Assembly: GCF_031755915.1 (NCBI RefSeq)
Contig: NC_083388.1
Coordinates: forward strand, 3,293,501-3,357,500
Source of the DNA: Ziziphus jujuba
Lineage: Eukaryota > Streptophyta > Magnoliopsida > Rosales > Rhamnaceae
Length of the DNA: 64,000 bases
Direction of reading: 5' to 3'
Shown: piece by piece, positions 9,735-19,651 of the stretch
Layout of the letters: each line of letters starts with the position of its first letter
How positions within the stretch are numbered: position 1 is the first letter of the stretch
The notes under the pieces: generated by a model
Seen by the model: the letters and a program-made list of their open reading frames with translations, nothing else
What the model was told of the DNA's origin: nothing
Databases searched by the model: none
Program-made: the position numbers and the translations under genes

Positions 9735-12686
9735 ATGAGGATATTGCTAAAGCATGATCCATTGCAATCCCTCTGCATTTACTTCTTCTTCTTTTTCTAT
9801 TTACATACCCAGTTTATTACTTCTTTGTCTTCTTCAAAACCAGTACTCTGTCCTCATGATCAGAGCATTGCTCTGCTTCAGTTCAAGGACATGTTTCCCA
9901 CTGATGCTGCTTCACTTTGTGATCAACCAGAAGACAATATTGCTTCTTGGAATGAGGATGTGGACTGCTGCTTGTGGGGTGGTGTGACGTGTGAGGATGA
10001 GACAGGAAATGTGATTGCTCTTCAACTCAGTTGCAGTGGGCTTCAAGGCACCATTCCTTCAAACAGTAGCATTTTCAAACTTTCTCACCTTCAGAGGCTC
10101 AACCTTGCTTACAACGACTTTGAGCCTTCTCAAATTTCACCCAAGTTTGGTATGTTTCCTAATCTCACACATCTCAACCTTTCATCATCTATGATGGCTG
10201 GTGAGCTCCCATTTGAGCTGTCTCATCTATCCAGATTGGTTTCCCTTGATCTCTCTGAAAATCCTGGTCTAGAACTTGAAACATCTATGATGAAAATTCT
10301 AGCTCAGAACCTGACCCACTTGAGAGAACTTTTTCTCCAAGGAACAAATATGGGTTCCGTCTCTCCTGATTTTCTATTGAACATATCATCATCTTTGACA
10401 TCTCTCAATCTTGGTTCTACTGGAATAATGGGGAGCTTCCCAGTTGCTTACATTTTTAGTCTGCCAAACCTCCAAATTCTGAAACTTATTGGTAATATTG
10501 ATCTCAAAGGTTTTCTACCAGAGTCTAATTGGAGTAGTTCCCTCAAATACTTGGATCTTAGTATTTGCCATTTTGAAGGGTTGCTTCCAACATCGGTTGG
10601 GAACCTCACACAAATCACTCATGTTGATCTCTCATCTAACAATTTTGGTGGTGAGATTCCATCATCCGTCTCAAACCTTACACAGCTTGAATATTTGTCT
10701 CTTGATGGTAACAATTTCAAAGGTCAAATTCCAGATGTGTTTGAGAAAATGAGTAAACTTACTGAACTATTTCTTGGGAATAACAGATTCACAGGTCAGT
10801 TGCCCTCCTCAATATTCAATCTACCTCAACTTTTATCTTTGGCGTTTCAGCGTAATCATTTTGAAGGTTCTTTTCCTGAATTTAAAAGTGGTCTTTCAAA
10901 ACTATCTTCTCTTGACTTGTCTTCTAGCTCCCTCAATGGAACAATACCTCCTTGGCTTTTCGGTTTGCCATCTTTACAATCTTTATACCTCCAAAATAAC
11001 CATCTTACTGGTCATATTAGCGAAATCACAAGCAACTCATTACAAAGCATTGATTTAAGTGGTAATAGCCTATCCGGGTCTATCCCCACATTAATCTTTG
11101 AACTTGAGAATATGACTGATTTGAGGCTTTCATCAAATGACCTGAGTGGGGTTGTGGAGATAGACATATTGTTTTCAAAGCTTAAAAATCTAGAGTTGCT
11201 TGATCTTTCTGGCAACAATCTTTCATTGATCACCAATAACAGTGTCAACTTTGTGCCCTCCAATCTTGCCACACTATATCTGTCCTCATGCAACATAAAA
11301 GAATTCCCCCATGTATTAAAGTCTTTCATGAATATTCAATTTCTAGACCTTTCCAAAAACAAGATTCATGGGGAAGTCCCCCATTGGTTTTTTGAAGTGG
11401 GCATGGATTCGTTGCAAAGCTTGAGCCTTTCAAGCAATAATCTGACAAAAATTCAGCAGATTCCTTGGAGGAGCTTGCTAAAACTTGATCTTTCAAACAA
11501 CTCGCTTGAGGGAGAACTTCCTATTCCACCTCTTACCACAACTTTCTTCTCTATTTCCAAAAACAAACTCACCGGAGATATTCCACCTACGATTTGCCTT
11601 GTAAAAGATCTTGAAGTTCTTGACCTGTCACACAACAACCTAACTGGCAAGATTCCACGTTGTCTTGGAACTCTCAGCAGCCTGTCAACACTGAATCTGA
11701 GGATGAATAGGTTTGAAGGCACAATACCTGAGACATTTGGATCCAACTTGAGAAGCCTCAACTTGAATGGAAACCAGTTTGGAGGATCATTGCCAAGGTC
11801 CTTGCTCAAATGTTCGAAGTTGCAAGTCCTAGATTTTGGTAACAACAAGATACATGGAATATTTCCTCACTGGTTGGAAAGTCTTCCAGAATTGCAGGTT
11901 CTTGTTCTGAGATCCAACAATTTTCATGGTGATGTCAGAGGTTCCAAGACAAATAAGAACCTCTTCTCCAGGTTGAAAATTTTTGATCTGTCAAGGAACA
12001 ATTTCAGCGGTCCTTTCCCAACTACATATATAAAAAATTTTAAAGCTATGAGGAATGTGAGTGGTTTACAGAGTGATGAGAAATACATAGGTGTGGAAGG
12101 TTCTTATCGTGACTCTTTGGTGCTGACGATAAAAGGATCAACTATGGAATTTGTGAGAATATTCAAAGCATTGACAACCATTGATTTAGCGCACAACAAC
12201 TTTGAAGGAGAGATACCAAAGGTAATCGGAGAGCTGAAATCTCTCAAGAGCTTGAATTTGTCTCATAACAGCTTTACAGGTCAAATTCCAGCATCTATAG
12301 GACTGTTGACCAATCTTGAAGGGTTGGATCTTTCTTCAAACAATCTCAGTGGAGAGATTCCTATTGAACTGGTAAGTTTAACATTTCTTTCCTACTTAAA
12401 TATTTCATGGAATAATCTTACTGGACGTATTCCACAAGGCCAACAATTCAATACATTTAGAAAAGAATCATATGAAGGCAATATGGGACTATGTGGATTT
12501 CCATTGACAAAAAGATGCAGAGGTGATGGGGAATTAGAACCAACTCCGTTGACAAACTTCCAACAAGAAGATGACTTAAAGCATGAAAGCATATTTAACT
12601 GGAAAGCCATATCATCCGGATACGCATGTGGGATTGTTTTTGGACTAGTTATGGGATATTTTCTGCTTTATAGAAGAACACCTTGA
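9735..12686 (+). CDS. receptor-like protein, Cf/RLP12 type, intact (983 aa)
   Basis: A single uninterrupted exon, as is normal for this family. Domains in order: signal peptide (about 1-32, with a run of Phe); LRR N-cap with CPHDQSIALLQFKD and the VDCCLWGGVTC motif (about 38-85); about 28 plant LRRs of 23-26 residues (about 86-765) with LxxLDLSxNxLxGxIP repeats; an island domain (about 766-808, with KAM...SLVLTIKG); four more LRRs; a C-cap with LCGFPL (about 904-925); an acidic linker; a membrane span near 960-980 with GxxxG spacing (CGIVFGLVMGY); and a short tail RRTP. There is no kinase. The 28 + island + 4 plan is that of Cf-9-like receptors, which sit in the plasma membrane, sense apoplastic ligands and use SOBIR1/BAK1 co-receptors (family knowledge). 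The ligand is unknown. All caps and cysteines look sound, so it is the best candidate for a working gene here. Confidence 0.92.
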   Translation: MRILLKHDPLQSLCIYFFFFFYLHTQFITSLSSSKPVLCPHDQSIALLQFKDMFPTDAASLCDQPEDNIASWNEDVDCCLWGGVTCEDETGNVIALQLSCSGLQGTIPSNSSIFKLSHLQRLNLAYNDFEPSQISPKFGMFPNLTHLNLSSSMMAGELPFELSHLSRLVSLDLSENPGLELETSMMKILAQNLTHLRELFLQGTNMGSVSPDFLLNISSSLTSLNLGSTGIMGSFPVAYIFSLPNLQILKLIGNIDLKGFLPESNWSSSLKYLDLSICHFEGLLPTSVGNLTQITHVDLSSNNFGGEIPSSVSNLTQLEYLSLDGNNFKGQIPDVFEKMSKLTELFLGNNRFTGQLPSSIFNLPQLLSLAFQRNHFEGSFPEFKSGLSKLSSLDLSSSSLNGTIPPWLFGLPSLQSLYLQNNHLTGHISEITSNSLQSIDLSGNSLSGSIPTLIFELENMTDLRLSSNDLSGVVEIDILFSKLKNLELLDLSGNNLSLITNNSVNFVPSNLATLYLSSCNIKEFPHVLKSFMNIQFLDLSKNKIHGEVPHWFFEVGMDSLQSLSLSSNNLTKIQQIPWRSLLKLDLSNNSLEGELPIPPLTTTFFSISKNKLTGDIPPTICLVKDLEVLDLSHNNLTGKIPRCLGTLSSLSTLNLRMNRFEGTIPETFGSNLRSLNLNGNQFGGSLPRSLLKCSKLQVLDFGNNKIHGIFPHWLESLPELQVLVLRSNNFHGDVRGSKTNKNLFSRLKIFDLSRNNFSGPFPTTYIKNFKAMRNVSGLQSDEKYIGVEGSYRDSLVLTIKGSTMEFVRIFKALTTIDLAHNNFEGEIPKVIGELKSLKSLNLSHNSFTGQIPASIGLLTNLEGLDLSSNNLSGEIPIELVSLTFLSYLNISWNNLTGRIPQGQQFNTFRKESYEGNMGLCGFPLTKRCRGDGELEPTPLTNFQQEDDLKHESIFNWKAISSGYACGIVFGLVMGYFLLYRRTP

Positions 12687-13449
12687 TGGCTTTTATGCAT
12701 GCATTGTTGAAGGAGGTGGAAGAAAAAGTCAAGAAATTCTCAGAGTGCGGTGAAAGGTGAAATTATCAAGTCTACTATATGATATATGTTATGTATTCCA
12801 AAATGTTTTTTTTTTTTTTTTTTTTCGTTTTTCCTGTTTTTTGTTTTTTTGTTTTTCTGTTTTTTTGTTTTTTTGTTTTTGGTGTATCTTTATTTTATTC
12901 TGTATATGGTTTTGTTCTGTTTTTGTTTTTTGCATTTGTATTATTGACTAGTTTCAATCATTATTCGGCCCCTAATTGAATTGTGAGACAGTTGGGAAGT
13001 AATTCATACTGAGAAAGACCATCCTGTGAGATATTAACATAAAATAAGTCTTTCAGCCATCTCTCATCATTTCATGTATTGCATGGGTTGTACAATCAGA
13101 TATACAAACATACAAAACAGAGGAGGTATAACAGAGTGAAAAACATGTGCTATATAATTTAATTCCTTAAGTAGCTGTTTTGAAAGCCAAGCAATTCACA
13201 TCTTTAATTTACTTCATGGTAAGTGAATCTAAAGCGTGGTTATTTTATATTATTAGCCCCAGTTGTGCGCATTAAATCTAACTTTTTTTAAAGTAACTTT
13301 CCAATTGCTATGCTTTATGTTTTGTTTCTTTATTTAAAGGAAGATTTTTTAATAGCAGATATGACTTGAAATTACATTTTCTTTTCCATCTTTGACCTTT
13401 TTAATATCGTATTAAAAGTGTAAAGCAGATTAATATTTTCCAACCAATA

Positions 13450-13858
13450 AATTTCTTCTCCATCGTCTCTCATCTGTAGAGGTCTCAATCTTTTTTAATA
13501 GAATTAATAGCCAAAGAAATTCCACTATAATGACCAAAGGTCTGGTAGGATATTAACATAATAATCAATTAACTGACCATGCAGCAATAATCTTAAACAA
13601 ATTATTTAAAAATTGAAGATTCAAAAACAAGGGTCTGAACATAGGACCAAAACTTGAGTTGTTGAAAGGCCATTTGCCATTTAAATTTGTTGATTACAAC
13701 ACATTATATATATATAAATGTATAAATTTATTAGTCAAAAGTTATGCTAGTAAAAATAACATTTTATATATATAAAAAAAGAAACTATTGAAATATTATT
13801 AATTCTATTAAAAAAGATTGAGACCTGTACAGATAAGAGATGATGGAGAAGAAATTAC
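13450..13858. mobile_element. foldback MITE-like element, copy in unit B
   Basis: The arms near 13,450-13,510 and 13,801-13,858 are inverted repeats of each other and match the arms at 5,011 and 5,330. It carries an extra TA-rich stretch (near 13,705-13,740) that its partner lacks. Confidence 0.7.
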
Positions 13859-14330
13859 TTCTTTGGGTAGATCACAGTAAATGGCTAAACGAATTTAAGA
13901 AGAAAAAAATTGGAAAAGTAAAAAGTAAAAAGTGAAAAAACGCTGAGGCCTGAGAGGGAAGCTAACTAGGGGTGTAACTGCAATTTTTGATAAATAGGAA
14001 GGTAAATATAGAAAAGTTGTAAAATTTAGGGGTGCAACCTCGCAACGAAAAGAATTAGGAGAAAACGCGCATTCATTTCATTCCCATTGCCATCTCTTAC
14101 CTACCAGTCACCACTACCGCCGGCGTATCAACGGCAGCACTGGAACCAAATGCTAATTTCATCGGTGATGGCCGGCGGGTTCGCTTTCCTTCCGCTGAGG
14201 CATCATCATAACTTCCTATTAACTCAGCAAGGGCGATGATTTAAATGTTTGCTTCCTAAGACCTAAAGGCAATGGTTTTGCTCACGCAGCTCACCAATCA
14301 CCATCCGAGGAATACATCAGAGACGCTCTT

Positions 14331-14676
14331 TAGTTTTCATTTTCCTTTTTATTATCTTTTAATATATTTTCTTGGTTGGAGTGATTCTAAACTCAATCAT
14401 TGGCATGTCCCTTTGGGGACTATAAATTTAAGAGGTTAAAGTTTCGTAGTTAATTTACTGTTGGAGGTACTATTAGTAGTGACTTGTGACACGAGAAGAT
14501 AATAGGAACTAAGAAGCAAATGATTTGGTAAATAAATGCAAACTGTTTGTCCTTTTAATTGTACTAAAAGTGTAAATCAGATTAAGATTTACCAATGGCG
14601 TAAATTTCGTGGCACTTTCCGCGCCATTCATCAACTTTAATAGGTAAGGAAATATTATGGTCTCCTTATCTCACCT

Positions 14677-14716
<40 letters not shown>

Positions 14717-14910
14717 TTTTCCACAATATGTAGGCTCTTCATTAATATGTAGTAGAGTTGGAATTCAATAGTATTTCGCAATCAAAAATTGGTCTGATCT
14801 TGTACAATTAAACATTCAAAAACCAAAGGGGGTCTAAACTTATAGGACCAATCACCAAACCAATAACTCGATGCATATTTCAAAGACAGAGAGGCAGCAG
14901 TGCATTCGTG
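14331..14910. other. spacer with a long poly(T) tract
   Basis: Beyond the end of duplicated block B there is no gene. The main feature is an almost pure T run of about 44 bases near 14,672-14,715, then the promoter of the next RLP relic. Confidence 0.6.
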
Positions 14911-14918
14911 TATAAATA
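14911..14918 (+). promoter_or_regulatory. TATA box shared by several RLPs of the cluster (relic C)
   Basis: TATAAATA is followed by CTAATCAAATATCCTCAT. The same core promoter occurs before the RLP at 26,791 (TATAAATA at 26,734) and, altered, before the RLP at 57,174. Its gene here is dead. Confidence 0.6.
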
Positions 14919-15297
14919 CTAATCAAATATCCTCATCTTCTCTACAATACTAATATACGAAGCACCAGTATTAGTGAAGACGAGATTATTCTCTAGGCAT
15001 GCATTGAAATTGTTGTGCTTATTCCTCATCTTCTTCTTCAAACTCGATCAAGTTACATGTTCCTCATCACCATCTTTTTCTTCTTCTTCAGATGTGGTAC
15101 TGTGCCCTCCTGATCAGAGCCTTGCTCTGCTTCAATATTTCAAGAACATCTTATCTGCTTCTCATTCATTCTTAGTCTTCATCTATTGAATAAGCACAGT
15201 AAATATGCTGCCAAGCCTTAAAAGTTTCCCTTGATCTCTCTTTCAGTTTTATAGAAATTGAATCATCTATTTTCGAAGGTCTTGTTAAGAACCTAAT

Positions 15298-15926
15298 TGT
15301 TAGAAAATCAGAACACAAAAACACAACAGGACTTATCGAGGTTCGGTCAAGATGATCTACGTCTTCGTTGCTCCGGTGAGAGCTTCTGGTTTCTTATTGA
15401 TCTTGCAGTAGTTACACAAACTAACACCTTTGGTATACACACAGGTTTTCACATAGAAAACATACACACCAAATCTAAAGCCCCAGTATACACCCTTTCA
15501 ACAATCACTCAATCTCACTTAGAGATTATTTCTCACTCAGAAAAGAATACAATTAAAGAAAAGGTAATGAAGAATCTTGGAGCTCCTCTCTCGTTCACAA
15601 GCTTGAAGAAAGACTGATTTCTGTTATTTCAGTTTCTTCTATTGAAAGGAAAGAGTTCTGTGCATATATATTACACACCCCAGCTTCAAAACGACGTCGT
15701 CCAACTTATACCGTTATTCTGTTACAATATGCTGGAAATGACTGCTTTGCCCTTCTTTATTTCCAAGTAAATGAAACGATGCGTTTTGCTCTTCTGAGAC
15801 TCATAAACGATGCGTTTTGCTCTTCTGAGACTCATCAATTTAATCAACTCGAGTCTTCTCCAAATGTTGACTTCATGCATACACCAGACCTTTGCAAGAT
15901 GCATTTGTGGATTATATCTTCACACT
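15298..15926. mobile_element. solo LTR (629 bp) inside RLP pseudogene C
   Basis: The element starts TGTTAGAAAATC and ends CTTCACA, with canonical TG...CA ends. It is flanked by the perfect 5-bp duplication CTAAT (15293-15297 and 15927-15931). It holds 'gaggttcggtcaag' near its left end, a pattern common in plant Copia LTRs. It also has an exact 31-bp tandem repeat (15774-15804 and 15805-15835). No internal region or second LTR is present, so it arose by LTR-LTR recombination. It splits LRR coding sequence. Confidence 0.85.
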
Positions 15927-16437
15927 AATTGAGACGCTTTGTCGCGGCCATGTAAATATGCTGACAGTCCCCTCCTAATTTGCTGATGAACTTATCCTCT
16001 TCTTTGACCTCTCTCCAACTTGGTTATGGCCTCAAATGATAGGCAACTTCCAATTTGCTTACGTTCGCTTAGCAAATCTCTACATATGGACTTAGAGTTT
16101 AACCTTCATCTAACAGGTTATCTGCCACAGTCTAACCGGATTAATTAATTCTCTCAGATTCTTGGATCTTAGCAACTGCTATTTCAGAGGGTTGCTTATG
16201 GGGAACCTAAGTAAATCACTCACATTAACTTCTAAGATAACTATTTGAGGGGGTGAGATTCTATCCTTCTTTTCTGACCTCGCACAAGTTACATTAGCCC
16301 AGAATATAACATTTTTAGAGGTGAGCTTCCATCCTCTTTTTCTAACCTTTCCCAGCTTTTGGTTTTGTTTCTTTGGAGTAAATAATTTTGAAGGTCAAAA
16401 TCCAAATATGTTTGGATTTTTTAGCAAACTGACACAT

Positions 16438-16800
16438 TTCTCACTCGTATTGGAACTAGCCAAGAAACACTCTCGAGGAAATTGCCATATATATTATTGT
16501 TCAACATCCATCAATCTGAAACCAGTAAGAGAATCACGTGAAAACCAAACTGTACGTTCTGTTGAACTTGTACATCTTCCAGTAAGAGAAGCACGTGAAA
16601 ACCATCCTACCAACCGCACCACCAAAGGCCTTCCTCCCCATCTCATGAACACCCTTAAAAACTTCATTCAATGGGGCAAAAGCCTGCCTTAGGAGAAATT
16701 CTTTAGAATCTTAAACCCTGCAGATATGGGCCCCAGCAAAAGCTGATAATCAGAATATCAAATCTATTGTGTTCTTGACATGTAGGACTTTAATTTCCTA
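16438..16800 (+). pseudogene. UGT (GT1 glycosyltransferase) N-terminal fragment
   Basis: Reads LELAKKHSRGNCHIYYCSTS, then INLKPVRES, a stretch matching TTKGLPPHLMNTLK, and the remains of MGP and IKS motifs. It parallels residues about 24-135 of the better kept UGT fragment at 44,551. A short internal duplication of the PVRE(S/A)REN phrase is present. Stops break it after about 16,690. The catalytic His region and the sugar-donor (PSPG) box are missing. It is fused in one frame to LRR remnants upstream. Confidence 0.75.
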
Positions 16801-17000
16801 GACATGTTAGTTCATGCATAATATAACAAAACCAAGACATTGAGAGAGATTGAAGGAGAGCAAAGGGCATATAGACTTTCTGTTTAATTTACTTTGAACG
16901 CATGCAGTTACGTTTCACCTCTTATGGTACAACTTTCTTCTGTGTCTCCAAAAACAATCTTACAGGACAGGTTTCATCACTGATTTGTCATCTAGAAGGG

Positions 17001-17254
17001 CTCCCAAGTTGTTGAAAGTCAAAATAAGTGCCATGTGTCAGGTGCTGCTTGGACCGTTTCCATGCTGCCCGTTTGGCTTCTTTTTCCTTTACCGTGTATT
17101 GTAGACTTTTCCTTCGACTATTAAGTCGTTGAAATGACCAAATTGTTACAAAGTCTCGAAGCCATCCATCCAATTATAATTGACTGACCTTATATGTAAT
17201 TACAAGGAATATGCATTCCTTTACTTTTCAATCAAATAGCAGCAGGATCCACAT
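17001..17254. other. upstream region of the 738-aa RLP
   Basis: Non-coding. It differs from the promoter shared by relic C and the RLPs at 26,791 and 57,174, apart from general TC-rich leader words such as 'aatcctcatcttcc' near 17,280-17,300. No repeat was recognised. Confidence 0.5.
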
Positions 17255-17262
17255 TATATAAG
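17255..17262 (+). promoter_or_regulatory. probable TATA box of the 738-aa RLP
   Basis: TATATAAG lies about 110 bases before the ATG at 17372, followed by a TC-rich leader, which is a normal plant layout. Confidence 0.5.
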
Positions 17263-17371
17263 ATTCATCTCTTCCAATCCAAATCCTCATCTTCCTCACA
17301 TCTTCCTCAATTTCATAAAGAATAATAATATACACAGTAAGCAACATTAATTTTTAGATAGATTAGTGAAG

Positions 17372-19588
17372 ATGGGATTTTTCGTAATGCATGCAATGAA
17401 ACTCTTGTGCTTCCTCATCTTCTTCTTCTTCTTGTGCAAACCTTCCTCATCTTCTTCTGTTACTCCAAGTGTCCAACCGTGCCCTCGTGATCAGAGCCTT
17501 TCTTTGCTTCAATTCAAGAATATGTTGTCTATTTCTAATTCTACGACTCCTGAATGTGAGGGAAGGCGCATTAGGCCATCTCCAAGCACAGAGAATTGGA
17601 AGGAGGGGGTGGATTGCTGCTCTTGGAGTGGTGTCACGTGTGATTATGAGACAGGCAACGTCAATGGCCTTTTTCTCAGTTGCAGTTTCCTTCAAGGTAC
17701 CCTTCATTCCAATTATAATGCATCCCTCCTTTCTCACCTTCAACGGCTTGACTTGTCTGGAAACTCCCTCAATGGAACAATACCTCCTTGGATTTTCGGT
17801 TTTCCATCTTTGGAGATTTTAAATCTCGAAAACAACTTATTCACAGGTAATATTGGCAAAATCTCATCGTTTTCATTGAAAACCATTGGTTTGAGTGATA
17901 ATAAGCTATATGGACCTGTTCCAAAATCTATCTTCCAACTTGAGAATCTGAATAACTTGCTGCTTGATTCAAATAATCTAAGTGGAGTCGTGGACACAGA
18001 CATGTTTTCAAAGCTCAAAAATCTGCAAGTCCTTGACCTTTCTGTTAACAGATTTTTATCGTTGAGCACCATCAACAACGTCAACTTTACACTTCCCAAC
18101 CTTACCGACGTGTCTCTTTCTTCATGCAGCATAAAAGAATTCCCTCCTCTTTTAAAGGGTTCCAAAAAGATTCATAGTCTAGATCTTTCCAATAATCAAA
18201 TTTATGGCCCAATACCCCAATGGTTTTATGAAATGGGCAATGATTCATTATTATTTTTGAGCCTTTCAAGAAACTCTTTTACGAAAATTGAGAAAATTCC
18301 TTGGAAGAACACACTACAACTAGATCTTCAAGATAACTTGCTTGAGGGGGAACTTCCTATTCCACCTAACAGTACACAATTCTTGTCTGCCTCCAAAAAC
18401 AATCTTACTGGACAGGTTTCATTATCAATTTGTCGTCTAAAAGACCTCAAAATTCTCGACTTGTCTCATAACAACCTAGCTGGAAAGATTCCACCTTGTC
18501 TAGGAAATATAAGCCTATCTGTACTGGATCTGAGAATGAATAGATTTCAAGGCACAATACCTTCAGATTTGGGAACAAGCTGCACAATACCTGCAGATTT
18601 CGAATCCGGCTTTAGAAGCCTCAACTTGAATGGAAATCAGTTGGAAGGATCATTGCCTACGTCTTTGCTCAACTGTTCTGGGTTGGAAGTCTTTGATGTT
18701 GGCAATAACAGGTTACATGGCATATTTCCTCATTGGGTGGAAACTCTTCCAGATTTAAAGGTTTTTGTTTTGCGTTCAAATAGTTTCCATGGTCCTGTTA
18801 GAGGTTCCTTCAAGACTAACAATATTTTCCCCCAGTTGAAAATTTTCGACATCTCCAGGAACAATTTCAGTGGTCCATTCCCAACTGGTTATATTCAACA
18901 TTTTAAGGCCATGATGAATATGGATGAATCAGAAGGTGGCAGGCAATACATTGGAGATCAGGCGGGCTTCTCTTATAATGACTCTCTGGTGTTGGCAATC
19001 AAAGGAAAAGATATTGAACTGGTGAGAGTCTTAACTATATTGACAACCATTGATTTATCAGATAATAAGTTCCAAGGGGAGATACCGAAGGCAATCGGGG
19101 AGCTCAAATCTCTAAAGAGCTTGAATTTATCTCATAACAACTTGACAGGTCAAATCCCAGCATCTATAGGTCTACTGGAAAATCTTGAAGGATTGGATCT
19201 TTCTTCAAACAATCTTAGTGGAGAGATTCCGAGAGAATTGGCGAGTTTAACATTCCTCTCCTTCTTAAACCTTTCATGGAATAGGCTTATTGGAGAAATA
19301 CCACAGGGCAAACAATTTAATACATTTGAAAATGATTGGTTCCAAGGTAACTTGGGATTATGTGGATTTCCGTTGACAAGAAAATGCGCTGATGATGATG
19401 ATGATGAGGGATCACAACCACCTTCATTAACGGGTTTCCAAGAAGAAGATGAAATGAAGCATGAAAGTGTATTTAATTGGGTTGCAATATCGTCAGGTTA
19501 TGCATGTGGGGTTGTGTATGGTGTGGTCATGGGATACTTTCTTTTGTATAGAAGAAGACAGAGATGGCTTCTGTGCTTGTATCGTTGA
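17372..19588 (+). CDS. short receptor-like protein, Cf/RLP12 type, intact (738 aa)
   Basis: The start is the ATG in the family context GTGAAGATGGG; two codons earlier there is only a GTG. Domains: signal peptide (about 1-28); LRR N-cap with CPRDQSLSLLQFKN (from about 37) and VDCCSWSGVTC (about 79); about 17 LRRs; an island domain (about 509-550, with KAMMNMDES); four LRRs; a C-cap LCGFPLTRKC; a very acidic run (DDDDDE); a span near 708-728 (CGVVYGVVMGYFLLY); and the basic tail RRRQRWLLCLYR. Against the 983-aa neighbour it lacks LRRs 3-12 as one clean in-frame block: LRR2 opens SHLQRLDLS and continues as LRR13, LNGTIPPW. A 30-bp imperfect duplication near 18,560-18,600 (GTIPSDLGTSCTIPADF) lengthens one LRR. 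All parts needed for a membrane receptor remain. Whether it still binds a ligand is unknown. Confidence 0.88.
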   Translation: MGFFVMHAMKLLCFLIFFFFLCKPSSSSSVTPSVQPCPRDQSLSLLQFKNMLSISNSTTPECEGRRIRPSPSTENWKEGVDCCSWSGVTCDYETGNVNGLFLSCSFLQGTLHSNYNASLLSHLQRLDLSGNSLNGTIPPWIFGFPSLEILNLENNLFTGNIGKISSFSLKTIGLSDNKLYGPVPKSIFQLENLNNLLLDSNNLSGVVDTDMFSKLKNLQVLDLSVNRFLSLSTINNVNFTLPNLTDVSLSSCSIKEFPPLLKGSKKIHSLDLSNNQIYGPIPQWFYEMGNDSLLFLSLSRNSFTKIEKIPWKNTLQLDLQDNLLEGELPIPPNSTQFLSASKNNLTGQVSLSICRLKDLKILDLSHNNLAGKIPPCLGNISLSVLDLRMNRFQGTIPSDLGTSCTIPADFESGFRSLNLNGNQLEGSLPTSLLNCSGLEVFDVGNNRLHGIFPHWVETLPDLKVFVLRSNSFHGPVRGSFKTNNIFPQLKIFDISRNNFSGPFPTGYIQHFKAMMNMDESEGGRQYIGDQAGFSYNDSLVLAIKGKDIELVRVLTILTTIDLSDNKFQGEIPKAIGELKSLKSLNLSHNNLTGQIPASIGLLENLEGLDLSSNNLSGEIPRELASLTFLSFLNLSWNRLIGEIPQGKQFNTFENDWFQGNLGLCGFPLTRKCADDDDDEGSQPPSLTGFQEEDEMKHESVFNWVAISSGYACGVVYGVVMGYFLLYRRRQRWLLCLYR

Positions 19589-19612
19589 AGGAGAATAATC
19601 ATTGAAAAGTAA

Positions 19613-19651
<39 letters not shown>

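Larger units (their letters stand above)
7300..14330 (+). repeat. duplicated block, copy 2 (RLP unit B)
   Basis: This is the partner of 1,950-5,845, with the complete RLP body in place. Relative to copy 1 it has extra sequence at about 8,199-8,518 and a 33-bp poly(T) insertion at 8,891-8,923. Co-linearity resumes through the 3' flank, the foldback element (13,450-13,858) and the GC-richer patch near 14,040-14,310. Between about 7,400 and 9,650 there is no gene: AT-rich spacer, poly-T tracts and the gene leader. The GC-richer patch contains words such as 'accactaccgccggcg' and may be an old 5' exon or UTR, but I could not identify it. Confidence 0.85.
14974..17000 (+). pseudogene. RLP pseudogene C with lost start, solo LTR and UGT fusion
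   Basis: The family start context GTGAAGATGGG reads GTGAAGACGAG here, so the initiator ATG is ACG. A signal peptide and cap opening follow (CPPDQSLALLQ, with one inserted codon), then coding breaks near 15,150. Recognisable LRR pieces continue at about 15,215-15,297, are split by a solo LTR (15,298-15,926), and resume at about 15,970-16,435 with stops and frameshifts. At about 16,438 the LRR text runs into a UGT fragment. A last LRR piece (SKNNLTGQV then ICHLEG) lies at about 16,922-17,000. The sequence near 16,780-16,915 also resembles the 3' flank of the RLP at 26,791 (near 29,930-30,030). Not functional. Confidence 0.85.

Noticed and set aside
17366..17371. Start two codons upstream in the 738-aa RLP
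   Set aside because: The codon is GTG; the ATG at 17372 is the conserved start in all relatives.
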